Shown here in pieces: positions 1-12,300 of a DNA stretch of 64,000 bases. The stretch comes from Aegilops tauschii subsp. strangulata (Eukaryota; Streptophyta; Magnoliopsida; Poales; Poaceae): positions 222,227,622 to 222,291,621 of the forward strand of contig NC_053039.3 in the NCBI RefSeq assembly GCF_002575655.3, written 5' to 3'. The notes below the pieces were generated by a model. The model did not search any database, had not been told where the DNA came from, and saw only the letters and a list, made by a program, of their open reading frames with translations. The first letter of the stretch is position 1. Every line of letters begins with the position of its first letter. Made by a program: the position numbers and the translations under genes.

Positions 1-383
1 CATATAGTGTAATCCCGTTTAGACATTAATTGCATATAAACCATGCATGTCTAATTAAAGAATCTATGGATCAGTAATATTGATAAACTATATAACATTA
101 CACGTGTCCCCAAATTCAAATGAATATGCATGTTTGATAGACCAATTTTCGTTATGATATTATCGATGTCGTGATCTCTAGTTTAAATATTTGAATCCCC
201 TTTAATCCAGATATTCATTTCATATAGCTATCACTCATGCTTATATATCTCTCTAGACCTATACGCCTTCATCGTCTCTCGGGTATCTCTCGTGCTACTT
301 GTATGTCGACAATGATCTTTTATCTTCGTAACACACTGACGGTACTCTCTCCCTCGACCTTCACTCTATCTATCGCTAAGTAT

Positions 384-850
384 ATCTCGCTCCCTGCTAT
401 GTGTCTCTAACTATGATTGTCCCTGTGAAATCTCTTTCTCTCACACAAACACAAACTTCGTCTCCCGGGGTCTCATTTCTCTCTACTATTCCCCTGTGTG
501 CCACTCGCACACCCCCTCTCACACAGAGATGTCTTGCGCTCCTTATGTATGAGAAGCTACGACTCTCCCTCTTAAATATATCTTTCTCACACACATACAC
601 AAACTCTGTCTCCCAGGGTCTCATATCTCTCCACCATTCCCTTGTATGTCGCTCACACACACTCTCTCTCCCTAGAGATATCTCGCGTTCCCTAATATGT
701 CTCTCTAGCTATAACTCTCCTTGTAAAATATCTTTCTCTCTCTCAAACACAATACTCTGTCTCTCGGGATCTCATTTCTCTTTGATATTTGTTTGTATGC
801 GACTCACATGCACCCTCTCTCTATCTCTCTCACACCCACACACATAACTC
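384..850. repeat. about 150-bp tandem repeat, three units
   Basis: The phrase GTCTCCCGGGGTCTCAT recurs with small changes at about 460, 608 and 759, giving spacings of 148 and 151 bp. Each unit also carries an ATCTCGCGCTCCCTA-like phrase upstream (about 384, 530 and 679), a TATCTTTCTCTCACAC phrase and a CACTCACACAC phrase downstream, in the same order. Confidence 0.7.
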
Positions 851-1240
851 AGCCTTCTGATCCACTCGACTCTTATCTCTAACACACACACTAGCTAGCC
901 GATCTCCCTCTAGCTATCATCTTTACCTTTCTATTTATATGTTTCTCCATCAACCTTCTTTCTCGCCCTCACTCTTGCTTCCTATCACACACACTATATA
1001 TTGTTTCTCTCTACATGCAGTCATGCACCCTCTTTTTATCTTTCTCTCGCACACACACATAACTTCACCCCTCTGAACCACTCGGCGGTCATCTCTAACA
1101 CACAAACTAGCAGATGTCCCTCTAGCTAGCATGTCTATCTCTCTATCTATCTGCAGTTTCTCCGTCAACCTTTCTTTCTTGCACGCACTCTTGCTTCCTA
1201 TCACACACACTATATCTGTCTCTCTATACATGCATCTATA
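805..1240. repeat. about 216-bp tandem repeat, two units
   Basis: CATGCACCCTCT occurs at about 808 and 1023, CACATAACT at 841 and 1056, and ACTCTTGCTTCCTATCACAC at about 971 and 1188. These spacings are 215 to 217 bp. The two copies are imperfect and follow directly on the roughly 150-bp repeat. Confidence 0.65.
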
Positions 1241-1902
1241 GGTTGATCTCTTTTGCACAATTGTTGTGTCTCGCTCTCTCTGCTCGCCATAGATACATGC
1301 TCCAGCCCACGCCACTATCTCTTAAAGACAAAAACACATGCTCAATTATCGGGCCTTCTTCCCTCCACTCTCAAATGCATGCATATTGTCATACCGATCC
1401 GTCTCTCCCATGTCGTTGATCTTATGACTTATGTCTTCTTTCTTTTATCTCGATCATGCGCGCGTGCGCACACACACATCCCACGTAGTTAATTACCCTC
1501 AGCCCTAACCCCACATCAAATCTTTCTCTTCTTGTGTGCACATGACTTCCGCCTGGATGGGTCTCTTCTCTAAAACACACACTCACACTTAACAATCTCC
1601 TTCTAGCTACCCCTCTCTCTCTCTCTCTCATTGTTCCCCTATATCCCTGAAACCAATAAGACTATCCCTTCGTTTAATTCCCGCCTACGTGCACCATCGA
1701 TATATAGTAGTCTTCCTCGGTGTCTCTCGAACAAACACGTTATCTCGATGTCGACTCCTCTCATGCGCACACGCCTTCTCTTCCCTCTTAATGGGCCTCT
1801 TCTCTCTCACACCCCCTCGTTCGTGGCCTCTACCATACACATCACCTCTCTACGATGAAGCCACACACACTTAAATTACTTTCGCCACCAAAGACTCCGC
1901 TT

Positions 1903-1927
1903 CACACACACACACACACACACACAC
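1903..1927. repeat. (CA)n microsatellite
   Basis: An uninterrupted CA dinucleotide run of about 25 bases. Confidence 0.9.
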
Positions 1928-2679
1928 TAAGACTCCATCTCACACACACACATGCTCTAGACGGAGCATTTGTTCCTACCACCCTTCGCCCAACCTTACC
2001 TGTATGATAAACAATCACCTTAATTTACTTATATAACATGGACAAATTCCACTATTTTAGTAGTTAGCAAACTTCTCATAATTATATAACACTATCACGA
2101 GCAGGAAGCACTACAAAAAAAAGACACATCCATGACATTTTGGGTAGATTTTTTTTCCTGTCATGCTTATGACACTTCTATGACGATAATTATGACAAAA
2201 CCCAGTATTATCATAGATGTGGTGGGCTCCTACTTCTATGAAAAAAATCATGACAGAAAATGGGCTTTTCATCCTGGGCGGGCCGGAGACGCAGCTGCAT
2301 GACATTCTTTTGGCCATCCATGATGGAAAAATCATGGTAGAAGCAAGGGCAAGGAAAATATCAGGGAGTTCCCGGTTACGGTGGGTGGTCGGGGAGCCCG
2401 AGCGATCCACGGAAGGATTGCGCGTTTCTCTTGTACACATACGCGCGTGGGTGCGAGGCATTGGGCTCTAACTGAACCCGAGCGAGGCGTTCGCTTACTG
2501 AACCCGAGCGATTGCACTGGCTACGCGTTACTTAAGCCCGAGCGATCGCTCGAACCCTGGTTGTTAACTGAACCCAGTCGAGCGATTCCTTCACTACTGT
2601 TGCTAACTGAAGCCGACGAACCTGCTGCCTCTTGATGAACAGTGAGCATTGTTTGGGGTTGGATGAGTAGTTCCCGGTG

Positions 2680-2870
2680 GGAGTTGGATGAACAGGACCC
2701 CGTGGTAGTTGAGGCCGTTGCCGCTGGATGAACAGGACCCCGTGGAGGGCTGGTTGAACAGTAGCCGGTGGAGGCTAGATGAACAGGACCCCGCGGAGGG
2801 CTGGTTGAATAGTAGTCGATGGAGGCTGGATGAACAGGACCCCGTGGAGGCAGGAGGAAGACACCGTGGA
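2680..2870. repeat. short subterminal repeats (GATGAACAGGACCCCGTGG)
   Basis: The phrase GGATGAACAGGACCCCG(T/C)GG recurs near 2687, 2724, 2778 and 2829, with related TGAACAGTAG phrases between them. Direct arrays like this are typical of CACTA subterminal DNA, where the transposase is thought to bind. The long antisense reading frames here are products of the repeat. Confidence 0.65.
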
Positions 2871-2972
2871 TGAACAGTAGCAGGTAGAGGCTGGAGGAGG
2901 TCAATGGTGGATGAACAGTAGCTCGTGGAGGCTGGAGGAGGTCGACGATGGATGAATAGTAGCCCATGGAGC

Positions 2973-3235
2973 CCCGTTTTGCGGTACGCCACTCCCCTCC
3001 CAATGAACAGGACCCCGGGCCGTAGGAGGTCGAAGAGAAGTCTGTTTCCTCCGTTTTGCGGTAGGCCACACCCCTCCCGATGAAAAGGACCCCATTTCGA
3101 CCGTAGGAGGTCGAAGAGAAGTCCGTTTCCTCCATTTTGCGGTACGCCACACCCCTCCCGATGAACAGGATCCCGTTTCGACCATAGGCGGTCGAACAGG
3201 AGGCCGTTTCCTCCGTTCTGCGGTACACCAGGCCT
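2973..3235. repeat. about 80-bp tandem repeat, just over three units
   Basis: GCGGTACGCC or a close variant occurs at 2981, 3058, 3139 and 3220 (spacings 77, 81 and 81). Each is followed by ACACCCCTCCCGATGAACAG and a GTAGGAGGTCGAAGAGAAG-type phrase. Confidence 0.75.
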
Positions 3236-3594
3236 TTTTTCGGCTGTTCCATCCAAGCCAGTTGGCTCCTGATGAACAGGACGCATTTCGTTGCCTCCTG
3301 ATGAACACGACGCAGTTTCTCCGTTCCGACCCAGCCGGTTGGCTACCGATGAACAGGACGCCGTCACTGTACACGTTCGAGACCCCGCCCAGATGTACGT
3401 ACATAGCCATATTTACTTTCTTGCAGTGTGGCTGTACGTACGTGTACATGATTTATACAAGACTGCCTCAACTGCTACGTCACACGCGCTGCTCCTTGCT
3501 CGGCCACGGTTCATCCTTGCAGAGAGACTGATCGACCAGTATGTACGTACACATTCGCTACCAGAGACACAACCCTACGTACAGTTTGACCCGG

Positions 3595-5320
3595 TGGGTC
3601 CCAGCTGTCAGGGAGGATAAGGAGGCACTTTCTTGCGTGCGAAGATATAACTGATGGGTCTCAGATGCCAGGGGGAGGAATCATTTTTTTGCCCGTAATA
3701 AGGACACACTTCCTTGCGTGCGAAGATGTAGCTGGTGGGTCCCAGCTGTTAGGGGGAGAAAACATTATTTTTCAGGGTAAAAAGGATGTAGTTGCATGCA
3801 TGCGTCCATGGGCGTGTTGCGTCACCACTGTCAGCCTCTCACGTACAATCATATCGTTTGTTGACCACGTTGACCACACCATGCCGAGCACACCAAGGCC
3901 GGTGGACGACGGCGAGGCCCCAGACTGGAACGACCCGGAGAAGCCCCACTGTTTTCGCGTAATAAGGAGGCACTTGCTTGTGTGGGTCCCTACTTCAGCC
4001 TATCCACTTACACCCCTCTTCCAATGGCCGTTGCTTGTTGACCATGTTAACCACGCTGCGCCGAGAGCACAAACGCGCTGGAAGAGGGCGAGGCCCAGGA
4101 AGTGAACGACCCGGAGCCGGGGAAGCCACAGCAGCGGATGCCCACACTGAGGGGAGTATGAGAGCTTATTGGTCGGCTACGGGGTGAGGCCGACGTCGCC
4201 GGAAAATAACAGGATGTGCGGGTGGGTAGAGGGATGGCCTGGCGGCAGCATAGCCAGCCACGGGAGGAGGGTGCAGGCAGTTCCGTCGGCACTGGTTTGG
4301 GTGGCTGGAGCAGGAAGATCAGAGATTGAAGAAGCACGACGACCATTGGATGGACATCCAACAGTCATTGCTCTGTGTTGACTAAGTTGATAAAGCCTTG
4401 CGTATGCCTCAAAATTTTTTTAGGACAACGTCATCGTCAACCTAGTAGGCCGAGAAGTCAGCCTCCAAATCGTGGAAAAAAGCATACAACCCATTTACTA
4501 TTATTTTTGATAATTTACAACCCATTTTATAATTCTTAAGGATATTTTGAAGCCCATATTCTTTTTATTAGCATGAAAGACCATATTCTGGGCACTGCTA
4601 AAAAATTCAACGATTTTTTGCATATTTCGGTGGGGTCCGAACTCTTTTAATCATGAAATTTCGAGTCACGTTAAAAATAAATTTTAAAAATTATATCAAA
4701 AAAAATTCAAAAAAAATTCTCCGCAAAAAAATGAATGAAATTTAAAATCTTGAAATCCAGGAAAAACTATATTTGAATGTAATTGCCGGTTGGCTTTGGT
4801 TTAAAATTCTACAGCCCATTTCTTACTACTTATAGCCCATTTTCTGGGGAAGCCGAATACATCCCTCCTCGTCTTGAAAGATTTGCAGCCCAGCAGGGCT
4901 GAGAAAAGCAAGTAGGCCTCGGTTGGGTATTCTCCAAAAAATAGAACTAGGCTAGCCATTTTCAAAAAGAAAAAAGTTATCAACTGGGCTCGTCATGTGC
5001 TCAAATAAAAGCGTAAGCGTGGGCTAGACGAGCCACAACCCTCGCACAACTCGCAGTTTAGCTCCGTCTCTAAAACTAAAAACAACTGGGCGAGCTGCTG
5101 GGTCCCTGGTGTTATCTGCTCGTTGTGTAATTTTCTTGTTCATTGACTACATTGACAATGGCGTGGGACCTAGTTGTCAAACAATTAGGAGGAAGTATTT
5201 TTTTTGGCTTGTAATAACGAGGCACCTGCTTGCATAATGCCATGACCCTGGTGGGTCCCTACTATTAGCCTCTCCACGTACAGTCATCTCCTGATTCCTC
5301 TCGGTTGTTGACCATGTTGA
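3595..5320. repeat. dispersed subterminal repeats of the CACTA-like element
   Basis: Variants of GTGGGTCCCAGCTGTTAGGG occur near 3597, 3655 and 3735. Variants of AAGGAGGCACTTGCTTG, followed by a GTGGGTCCCTACT phrase and a TTGACCATGTTGACCACGC phrase, occur near 3960-4060 and 5215-5325. Between about 4400 and 5050 the DNA is AT-rich with recurrent CAGCCCATTT phrases and no gene. This internal redundancy supports a single transposon-derived block. Confidence 0.55.
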
Positions 5321-5558
5321 CAACGCCAGACGGCGGCGGGCACAGTGAGCAATCCAAGGCAAAGAACGACGGCGAGGCCTCAGACGGGAACGAACAGGAG
5401 CCGTGGAAGATTTGGCAGTGTAGTGGACGGCGGAGGGGAGTACGGGGGCAACAAATGTAACTCAAGCTTACAAACGGTACAAAAAGCCCAAGGATTAATT
5501 GTTCATCAAATTTAGACAAAACCCAGATTGAACATGGCATTAACATCTAACCCAACCA

Positions 5559-7276
5559 CTATTTTTGGCAGTCACAAACAAATGGATCGGTCTGATCCAT
5601 AAAATCAACATCCTGTGCAAAAAAAAATTATTGGAGCATGACCACAAGTTGTTGTAAATAGAAGCCGATCACGTTCAGAAGCCCATTTGTCCACCTAAAA
5701 CTTCTTTTTTTGCTGTTCAACATGTCCGTCCGTGAAAAATTTCTTGTTGAAAAACTTAAGCCTCATGGATAATAGTAACCTTGCATTCAACAGGAAGAAT
5801 GTGACAAAGCTTCTGTTTGCCTGGTTGGATGCATATCCTTCCATCGTTATTGTCCTCAAACGAATGTCATGAGAACTGAGAAAAACCTGGTGCTTATTAC
5901 GCCACCGATTGGTTATATGTTTTTCTCCATGTGTTAGTGCCTAAGTAGACATGAAGATTGAAAATAGTTAAGGTATAAAAAAAGAGTATGTTCAAAGAGG
6001 GACAGCTGAATGGTTAATTCGAGTACAATATATACGGGCTTTCAATGTGCATGAAATCATCACCTTTATATATAAAATCTCCAGACATCAAAAGCATCGC
6101 AGCAAGCCAATAATTATGTTCAGATCATAACTAAACATTCCGATATATAAGATCTTGACAGAATCCAGCAACATTGATAGGCCATCCATGGACGAACTCT
6201 TCATTGAGCATATAACATAATATTAGTACCCAAAGTGTACTCCAAGATGATTTAAAACTTATGCGCACAAATGAAAAATGCAGCTTATGATTACAAATGT
6301 GTAGATGATAATATACGGTACCTGAATAAGTGAGGAGCCAAACACCAACTTGTGATCATTAAATGGATCACGAATTACACCCAAGGTCTCCAGTTTGTGC
6401 GCAGAGACAACATTTATTTGCGAAGGTTTATAGCAATAATGAAGGAGCAACCTTTGAAGTGAAGGGGCATCTTCGATGATGAGCTGTTGTCCTTCAAAAC
6501 AAATTCCAATGCTTTTAAGGTGAGGCGACTTTATTTGGAGACAACTGATAGGGATTTCTATTCCCAAAACAATCAGCAAGCGCTCCAGGGCAGGGCAACT
6601 GGAGTGGATGATGCTGTGCAGTGAGGCCTCCGACAGATAAACCACCACAAGCGAAAGTTTTTTTTAGCAGTGGGAGTCGAAGCATTTGTACCAGATCGTC
6701 TGGTAGATGGCACCGGGCGAAGGTGGTGGTGTGGAGAGAGGAGGAAAACCACGAGATAGACAATGGTGGTGTGGGCACAAATTCTTGGTGTTCAGTTTGT
6801 GGTATGAAACTTTCATGGTAATGGTAGAACTCAAACTGCTGGAGTTTTTCAAATTCAGGGGATGTTAGCCAAGCGTCCACCATGCAGGGTATGGAGAGCA
6901 GGTAGTGTGTTGGGATGCAGAGGCGTTGAACGGGGCTCTGGTGCCAGGAGACGATGGCTCTGAGGAGATCAAATTCAGAACGGACAGATATCTATTGACA
7001 GTCAAGATTGATGGCCGCGGTGCGCCATAGAGGGTGCCACCAAGTTGAGAGGACTTGTGTGTGGCAACAATCCTTGGTGGGGAGAAGCAATATGATCTCC
7101 CCAAGGATGTCATCCGGGTGATCGCTGATGCGGTCCACGGGAGATTCTATGGGTTCCTCAGATCCTGGTGGGGGCGGGGGGCTCGCCGCTTCTCCCCGCG
7201 CTGCCGGGTGCGGTACAACCGGTGTCGCCGCTGGCGGGAGCCTCATCTTCTTGGCGCAGGGGCCAGCCGACTCCAT
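5559..7276 (-). pseudogene. F-box/LRR (RNI-like, FBD-type) protein gene, broken
   Basis: On the minus strand from ATG 7276 the frame encodes a Pro-rich leader and an F-box: DRISDHPDDILGEIILLLP, then LSTWWHPLW where the family has LSTRWRPLW. An in-frame TAG follows just after NLDCQ (about 6992). The frame then reopens through LRAIVSWHQ and SIPCMVDAWL. At about 6660 a run of eight A's (minus strand) is one base too long. Correcting for it links PLLKK to the next frame with SEASLHSIIHSSCPALERLL and KLETLGVIRDP. A splice donor CAG|GTACCG lies near 6320. The second exon is recognisable near 5690-5900 (SSHDIRLRT, FVTFFLLNARLLL). A terminal segment, MDQTDPFVCDC, ends with TAG at 5559-5561. F-box proteins act as SCF ubiquitin-ligase adaptors. 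This copy has at least one nonsense and one frameshift and should be inert. Confidence 0.8.
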
Positions 7277-8863
7277 TTTCCTTGCAGGCGTCGCGCCGAG
7301 CTCATGGGTTTGAGCAGAGTAGCCAGAGACAAGCCTAGCGGCAGTGCGAGTGGGGAAGAAGGAGGGCTAGGGTTTTTTGTAGGAGTGGAAGAAGAGGAGC
7401 AGGCATTTTCTGTACGAGTGAGGAAGAAGGTGAGCGGGGGTTTTCTGTACGAGTGAGGAAGATGGGGAGCGGGGGGAATTGGGGGGGGGCAACGGAAGCG
7501 GGGGAGTCCAGCAAGCTGCAGTATAAGTGGAAGCGAGGAGGAAGGAGGGTAGTTATGGATTCGCCCCCTCTTCAAGAAATATGGGCTTTTCCTAGCAAAA
7601 AACAAAAACAAATGGGCTTGAAGATGGATAGGCTTTTGTATCGGCCCAGTCGGCTACCCGTGTTTCGTACTGGACGGCCTTAACACTATAGGCAGCCCAT
7701 TAGAGACACTCTCCAGCTCTCCAGCTTATTGCCCATTCGAAAAAAAGAGACGCCTCCAGCTTAATTATGCCTCCTCATCGGTAACATTTTTCAACTTGAA
7801 AAAAAAGTTATAGCTCCTTTTCGGGCCGGCTTGGTATCCACCAAATTAGAGGATGGTGTACTGGATGCAGACACTCACACTGGTCGTAGCGCGGCAAAAT
7901 GAGGGGTCAAATAACATGCCCACAATATACATAGATTGTAAAGGTTGACACGCTAACATTCACACTAATCTAAGCTTCACAAGATACAGTATGCATACTA
8001 GCTAACATTCACAAGCACTTCAATTCAGCATGTTTACGCATCTAAATGATTCACAAGACTATAACCAAGACAAAGCTGTGAGAAGTTGTAGAAATAAAGA
8101 AAAAATTATAGATGCTTCTCTGAGCAAAGGGCCTCCCTACGCATGCATTAATTTCCTGGGCATGCTTCTTTCTGCTCAACGCTGCGTGCACTTTGAGCAT
8201 GTTGGCAACTCCACAGCTAGCTTGATGACTCATCTTGCAATGTACGCTGACACATTGCAGCAAACAGAGGAGGCAATAGAGATCACTCAAAATCATACCA
8301 TTTTGTGCAGTTCCACTAAAATCATCTTCATTGTCCTGAATGTGAAAAGAATGGAAAGCGTTGTACTTAAACGGCATCGCAAAACAATAGCAGATACCAA
8401 TAGCTCGGCATGACAAAACACGATCATCTGGACAAAGGGAATACTGACCTGGTGAGGAAGATTATGCATAATTTTATAGGTGGTTAGTTGATTTCCACCT
8501 TGGGATCTCCTATGATGGCACGGAGGAAATTCTATGCAATCGATGAGTGCAATTCCTACCGTGTGGCTGTAGAAAATTTATCCAACTAACCACAATATCT
8601 TTTTTGTGCAGTTCCACTAAAATAATGCACCGCTGTTTGCACGACCCCTACTCGCCGGCCAGGCCATCAATGACTCGGTCTCTTTTATCTTTCGTTGACG
8701 GAGCGGTTGTAGTGCTTGTTTGCTCCTCCACACATGACAGACTCGTTCCACACTGCAAACAACAAGTCAACATACTGCAAACAACAAGTCAACATACGAA
8801 TAAGCTTATTTAATCTTGCGTTGGTCATTCTACCTAGTTTAGAATGTAGGAATACCTGGAGCA
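7277..8863. other. no recognisable gene; 5' flank of the F-box pseudogene and unassigned DNA
   Basis: The first 300 bases, just upstream of the F-box start, are GA-rich on the plus strand and contain a 35-bp direct duplication (TTTTCTGTACGAGTGAGGAAG at about 7405 and 7440). About 8060-8340 is similar to 25390-25610 (see repeat entries). A GTGCAGTTCCACTAAAAT phrase occurs at about 8308 and 8608. Reading frames at 8030-8413 lack protein-like features and are not called. Confidence 0.5.
8060..8340. repeat. dispersed duplicate of 25390-25610
   Basis: The order of phrases is shared with 25390-25610: GACAAAG(C/T)TGTGAGAAG, AAATAAAGAAAAA, ATTTCCTGGGCA, and CATTTTGTGCAGTTC(C/A)ACTAAAATC. The segments are diverged and differ by small indels. 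Confidence 0.6.
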
Positions 8864-9389
8864 TGACGACCTACAAGTATATGGGATCAATTGTAGCTCT
8901 TTTCAATAAGTAAGAGTGTCGAACCCAACGAGGAGCAGAAGGAAATGACAAGTGGTTTTCAGCAAGGTAATGTCTGCAAGTGCTGAAATTGTAAGTAACA
9001 GAGTAGTTTGATAGCAAGATAATTTGTAACGAGCAAGTAACGATAAGAGTAACAAAAGTGCAGCAAGATAGCCCAATCCTTTTAAGGCAATGGACAGGCC
9101 AAAACGGTCTGTTATAGTAAGCAAAGCGTTCTTGAGGGTACACGGGAATTTCATCTAGTCACTCTCATCATGTTGATTCGATTCGTGTTCGCTACTTCGA
9201 TAATTTGATATGTGGGTGGACCAGTGCTTAGGTGTTGTTCTTACTTGAACAAACCTCCTACTTATGATTAACCCCCTCACAAGCATCGGCAACTACGAGA
9301 AAAGTATTAAGAATAAATTATAACCATAACATTAAACTTTTGGATCCAATCGGTCCCTGACGGAATAGCACATAAACTAGGGTTTAAGC

Positions 9390-12300
9390 TGTGACGCCCC
9401 CGATTCAATCGTACACTAATCATGCATGCAAACATGTACGATCAAGATTAAGGACTCACGGGAAGATATCACAACACAACTCTAAAAACATAAATAAGTC
9501 ATACAAGCATCATAATACAAGCCAGGGGCCTCGAGGGCTCGAATACAAGTGCTCGGTCATAGATGAGTCAGCGGAAGCAACAATATCTGAGTACAGACAT
9601 AAGTTAAACAAGTTTGCCTTAAGAAGGCTAGCACAAACTGGGATACATATCGAAAGAGGCGCATGCCTCCTGCCTGGGATCCTCCTAAACTACTCCTGGT
9701 CGTCGGTGACACGTAGTAGTAGGCACCTCCGGTGTAGTAGGAGTCGTCATCGACGGTGACGTCTGGCTCTTGGGCTCCAGCATCTGGTTGCGACAACCAG
9801 GTAGAATGGAAAGGGGGAAAGGGGGAGAAAAGCAACCGTGAGTACTCATCCAAAGTACTCGCAAGCAAGGAGCTACACTACATATGCATGGGTATATGTG
9901 TAAAGGGCCATATCGATGGACTGAACTGCAGAATGCCAGAATAAGAGGGGGATAGCTAATCCTGTCGAAGACTACGCTTCTGGCCACCTCCATCTTGCAG
10001 CATGTAGAAGAGAGTAGATGGTAAGTTCACCAAGTAGCATCGCATAGCATAATCCTACCCGGCGATCCCCTCCTCGTCGCCCTGTTAGAGAGCAATCACC
10101 GGGTTATATCTGGCACTTGGAAGGGCGTGTTTTATTAAGTATCCGGTTCTAGTTGTCATAAGGTCAAGGTACAACTCCGGGTCGTCTGTTACCGTGGACA
10201 CGACTATTCGAATAGATCAACTTCCCTGCAGGGGTGCACCATATTACCCGACACGCTTGATCCCTTTGGCCGGGCACACTTCCCTGGGTCATGTCCGGCC
10301 TCGGGAGATCAACACGTCGCAGCCCCACCTAGGCTCAACAGAGAGTGTCAGCACGCCGGTCTAAATCCTATGCGCGCAGGGGTCTGGGCCCATCGCCCAT
10401 TGCACACCTGCATGTTGCGTACGTGGCCGGAAGCAGACCTAGCCCCCTTAATACAAGCGCGAGCTTACGGTCCAATGCGGCGCCCGCCCCTCAGTCGTTG
10501 ACGTCAAAAAGAGCTTCTGCTGATACCACGACGTCGGTTGCCCATATCTTGTCCCATGTGGCGGTTAGTGCGTATAAGGTCAACGACCCAACTCAGATCA
10601 AATACCAAGATCTCGATAAGCGTGTTAATTGAAGTATCCGCGAACGCCGACCAGGGCCAGGCCCACCTCTCTCCTAGGTGGTCTCAACCTGCCCTGTCGC
10701 TCCGCCACAAAGTAATAGTCGGGGGCCGTCGGGAACCTAGGCCCACCTCTATCGGGATGGAGCCACCTGCCCCTTCAGCCCCCATCTCCGAACAGTATCA
10801 TAAGTAATGTAACAGTATAAAGTATATAGCATATGCCCGTGATCACCTCCTGAAGTGATGACGGCCCAGTAGTATAGCATGGCAGACGGACAAGAATGTA
10901 GGGCCATCGATGGAATACTAGCATCCTATACTAAGCATGTAGGATTGCAGGTAAAGGTAACAACAGTAGTAGCAAGGACAGGCTATGCATCAGGATAGGA
11001 TTAACGGAAAGCAGTAACATGCTACACTACTCTAATGCAAGCAGTAGAGAGAAGAATAGGCGATATCTGGTGATCAAGGGGGGCTTGCCTGGTTGCTCTG
11101 GCAAGAAGGGGGGTGGTCGTCGATGTAGTCGGTCTCAGGGGTATCGGCAGCGGTCTCGGGGTCTACCGGAAAGAAGTAACGGATGGGGAACACAATAAAT
11201 AATAGAGCAATCAAAGCATCACAAAGCATAACAGGGCAAAACGCGGTGCTAGGTGTGCCCTAACGCGGTATGAGGTGATACGACGAAGGGGGGAAACAAC
11301 CGGGAAAGTATCCCCGGTGTTACGCGTTTTCAGACAAATGAACTTGAGGGGGAAAGTTGCGTGCTCGCTATGCTAGGGATGTGAGGCGGACGAACGGGCT
11401 GCGTATCCGGATTCATCTCGTCGTTCTGAGCAACTTTCATGTACAAAGTATTTTCATCCAAGCTACGATTTATTTTATATTAAATTTCAAAGTCTTAATT
11501 GGTTTTCCAATATTATTATTATTTTTAATTAAACCGAATTGACCAAGTCAGTTTGACTGGTCAAAGTGAACAGTACATTGGGTCCCGCTTGCCTTTGACC
11601 TAGATATATTTTTGTTTAGCTTAGTATTTAGTTTAACATCGGGTCCACATGTCATATGCTAGCTATTATCCTAACTATTAATTAGACTAAGCTAGCACTT
11701 AATTATGGGCTTAATTATCCCTAAGCTAGCCATCTACACACACTCCTGCTCACACACACACACGCGCAGTACGCACACACGCTGCACACACCCACACACA
11801 GCTCGGCCATGGCCGGTCGTAGCAGCGGCGGCAGCGTGCGGCGACATCGACGAACAATAGCGGTTTGCAGGCAAGCGCAGCAGCACCTAGCGACATCAGC
11901 AACTAAGCAGCGCAAGCAGCTTAGCAGGAGCAGAGCAGCAGCAATACGTAGAGCAGCAGCAGTTTGCTAGGAGGAGCAGCAGATACGCGGGCGCGCGTGC
12001 ACGCGCGAGGTGCGGCCAGAGGACGGCCAGCATGCGGCCTGTCGCGGCCAGGGGGCGGGGCGCACATGGGGCGACCGTGGTGCGAGGTGTAGGCGCCACA
12101 GGGCGCGCCGTGACCGCGGCCAACGACCGGAGCCTGGGGCGGCGTGGGGCGGCAACAAATAGCGTCGGGAGAGGGGCAAAAAGGGGGAACAGGCGGAGGC
12201 TCACCCCGGGGAGGCCATGGACGAGCTCGGTGAGGCCGGGAGGCGCCGACGGTGGAGATCGACGGAGATGACCGCGGCGGCCGTGTAGTGGAGGAAGTGG

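Larger units (their letters stand above)
1..2100. repeat. CT/CA-rich degenerate tandem-repeat block
   Basis: The plus strand is dominated by runs of CTCTCT, CACACA and variants of TCTCTAGCTA. Two imperfect tandem repeats can be phased inside it (listed separately) and the rest is decayed low-complexity DNA. Short reading frames here follow the base composition and have no protein-like character, so none is called. The block resembles, in reverse orientation, the GA-rich block near 26640-28010. Confidence 0.75.
2110..5500 (+). mobile_element. CACTA-like DNA transposon, left end and subterminal region
   Basis: The left terminus reads CACTACAAAAAAAAGACAC, preceded by the possible 3-bp target site AAG. 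The next 130 bases repeat TGACA/TGTCA phrases, as in Triticeae CACTA ends. The region then holds arrays of short subterminal repeats: GATGAACAGGACCCCGTGG units near 2680-2850, an 80-bp unit near 2973-3235, and GTGGGTCCCAGCTGT units between 3595 and 5300. No matching right end (inverted TIR ending TTGTAGTG in context) was found, so the element is either truncated or its right end was lost. The right boundary is a guess. No transposase was seen. Confidence 0.6.

Noticed and set aside
397..1874. Many 60-150-codon open frames on both strands in the CT/CA-rich block
   Set aside because: They are Ser/Leu/His- or Arg/Glu-rich by base composition, overlap each other on both strands and lack any domain pattern.
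2521..3449. Overlapping antisense frames of 180-254 codons with internal repeats
   Set aside because: They are translations of CACTA subterminal DNA repeats in several frames at once; no frame is favoured.
8690..8712. GGTTGTAGTG as the right end of the first CACTA-like element
   Set aside because: The bases inside it do not mirror the left terminus, and the flanking CTT does not match AAG at the left.
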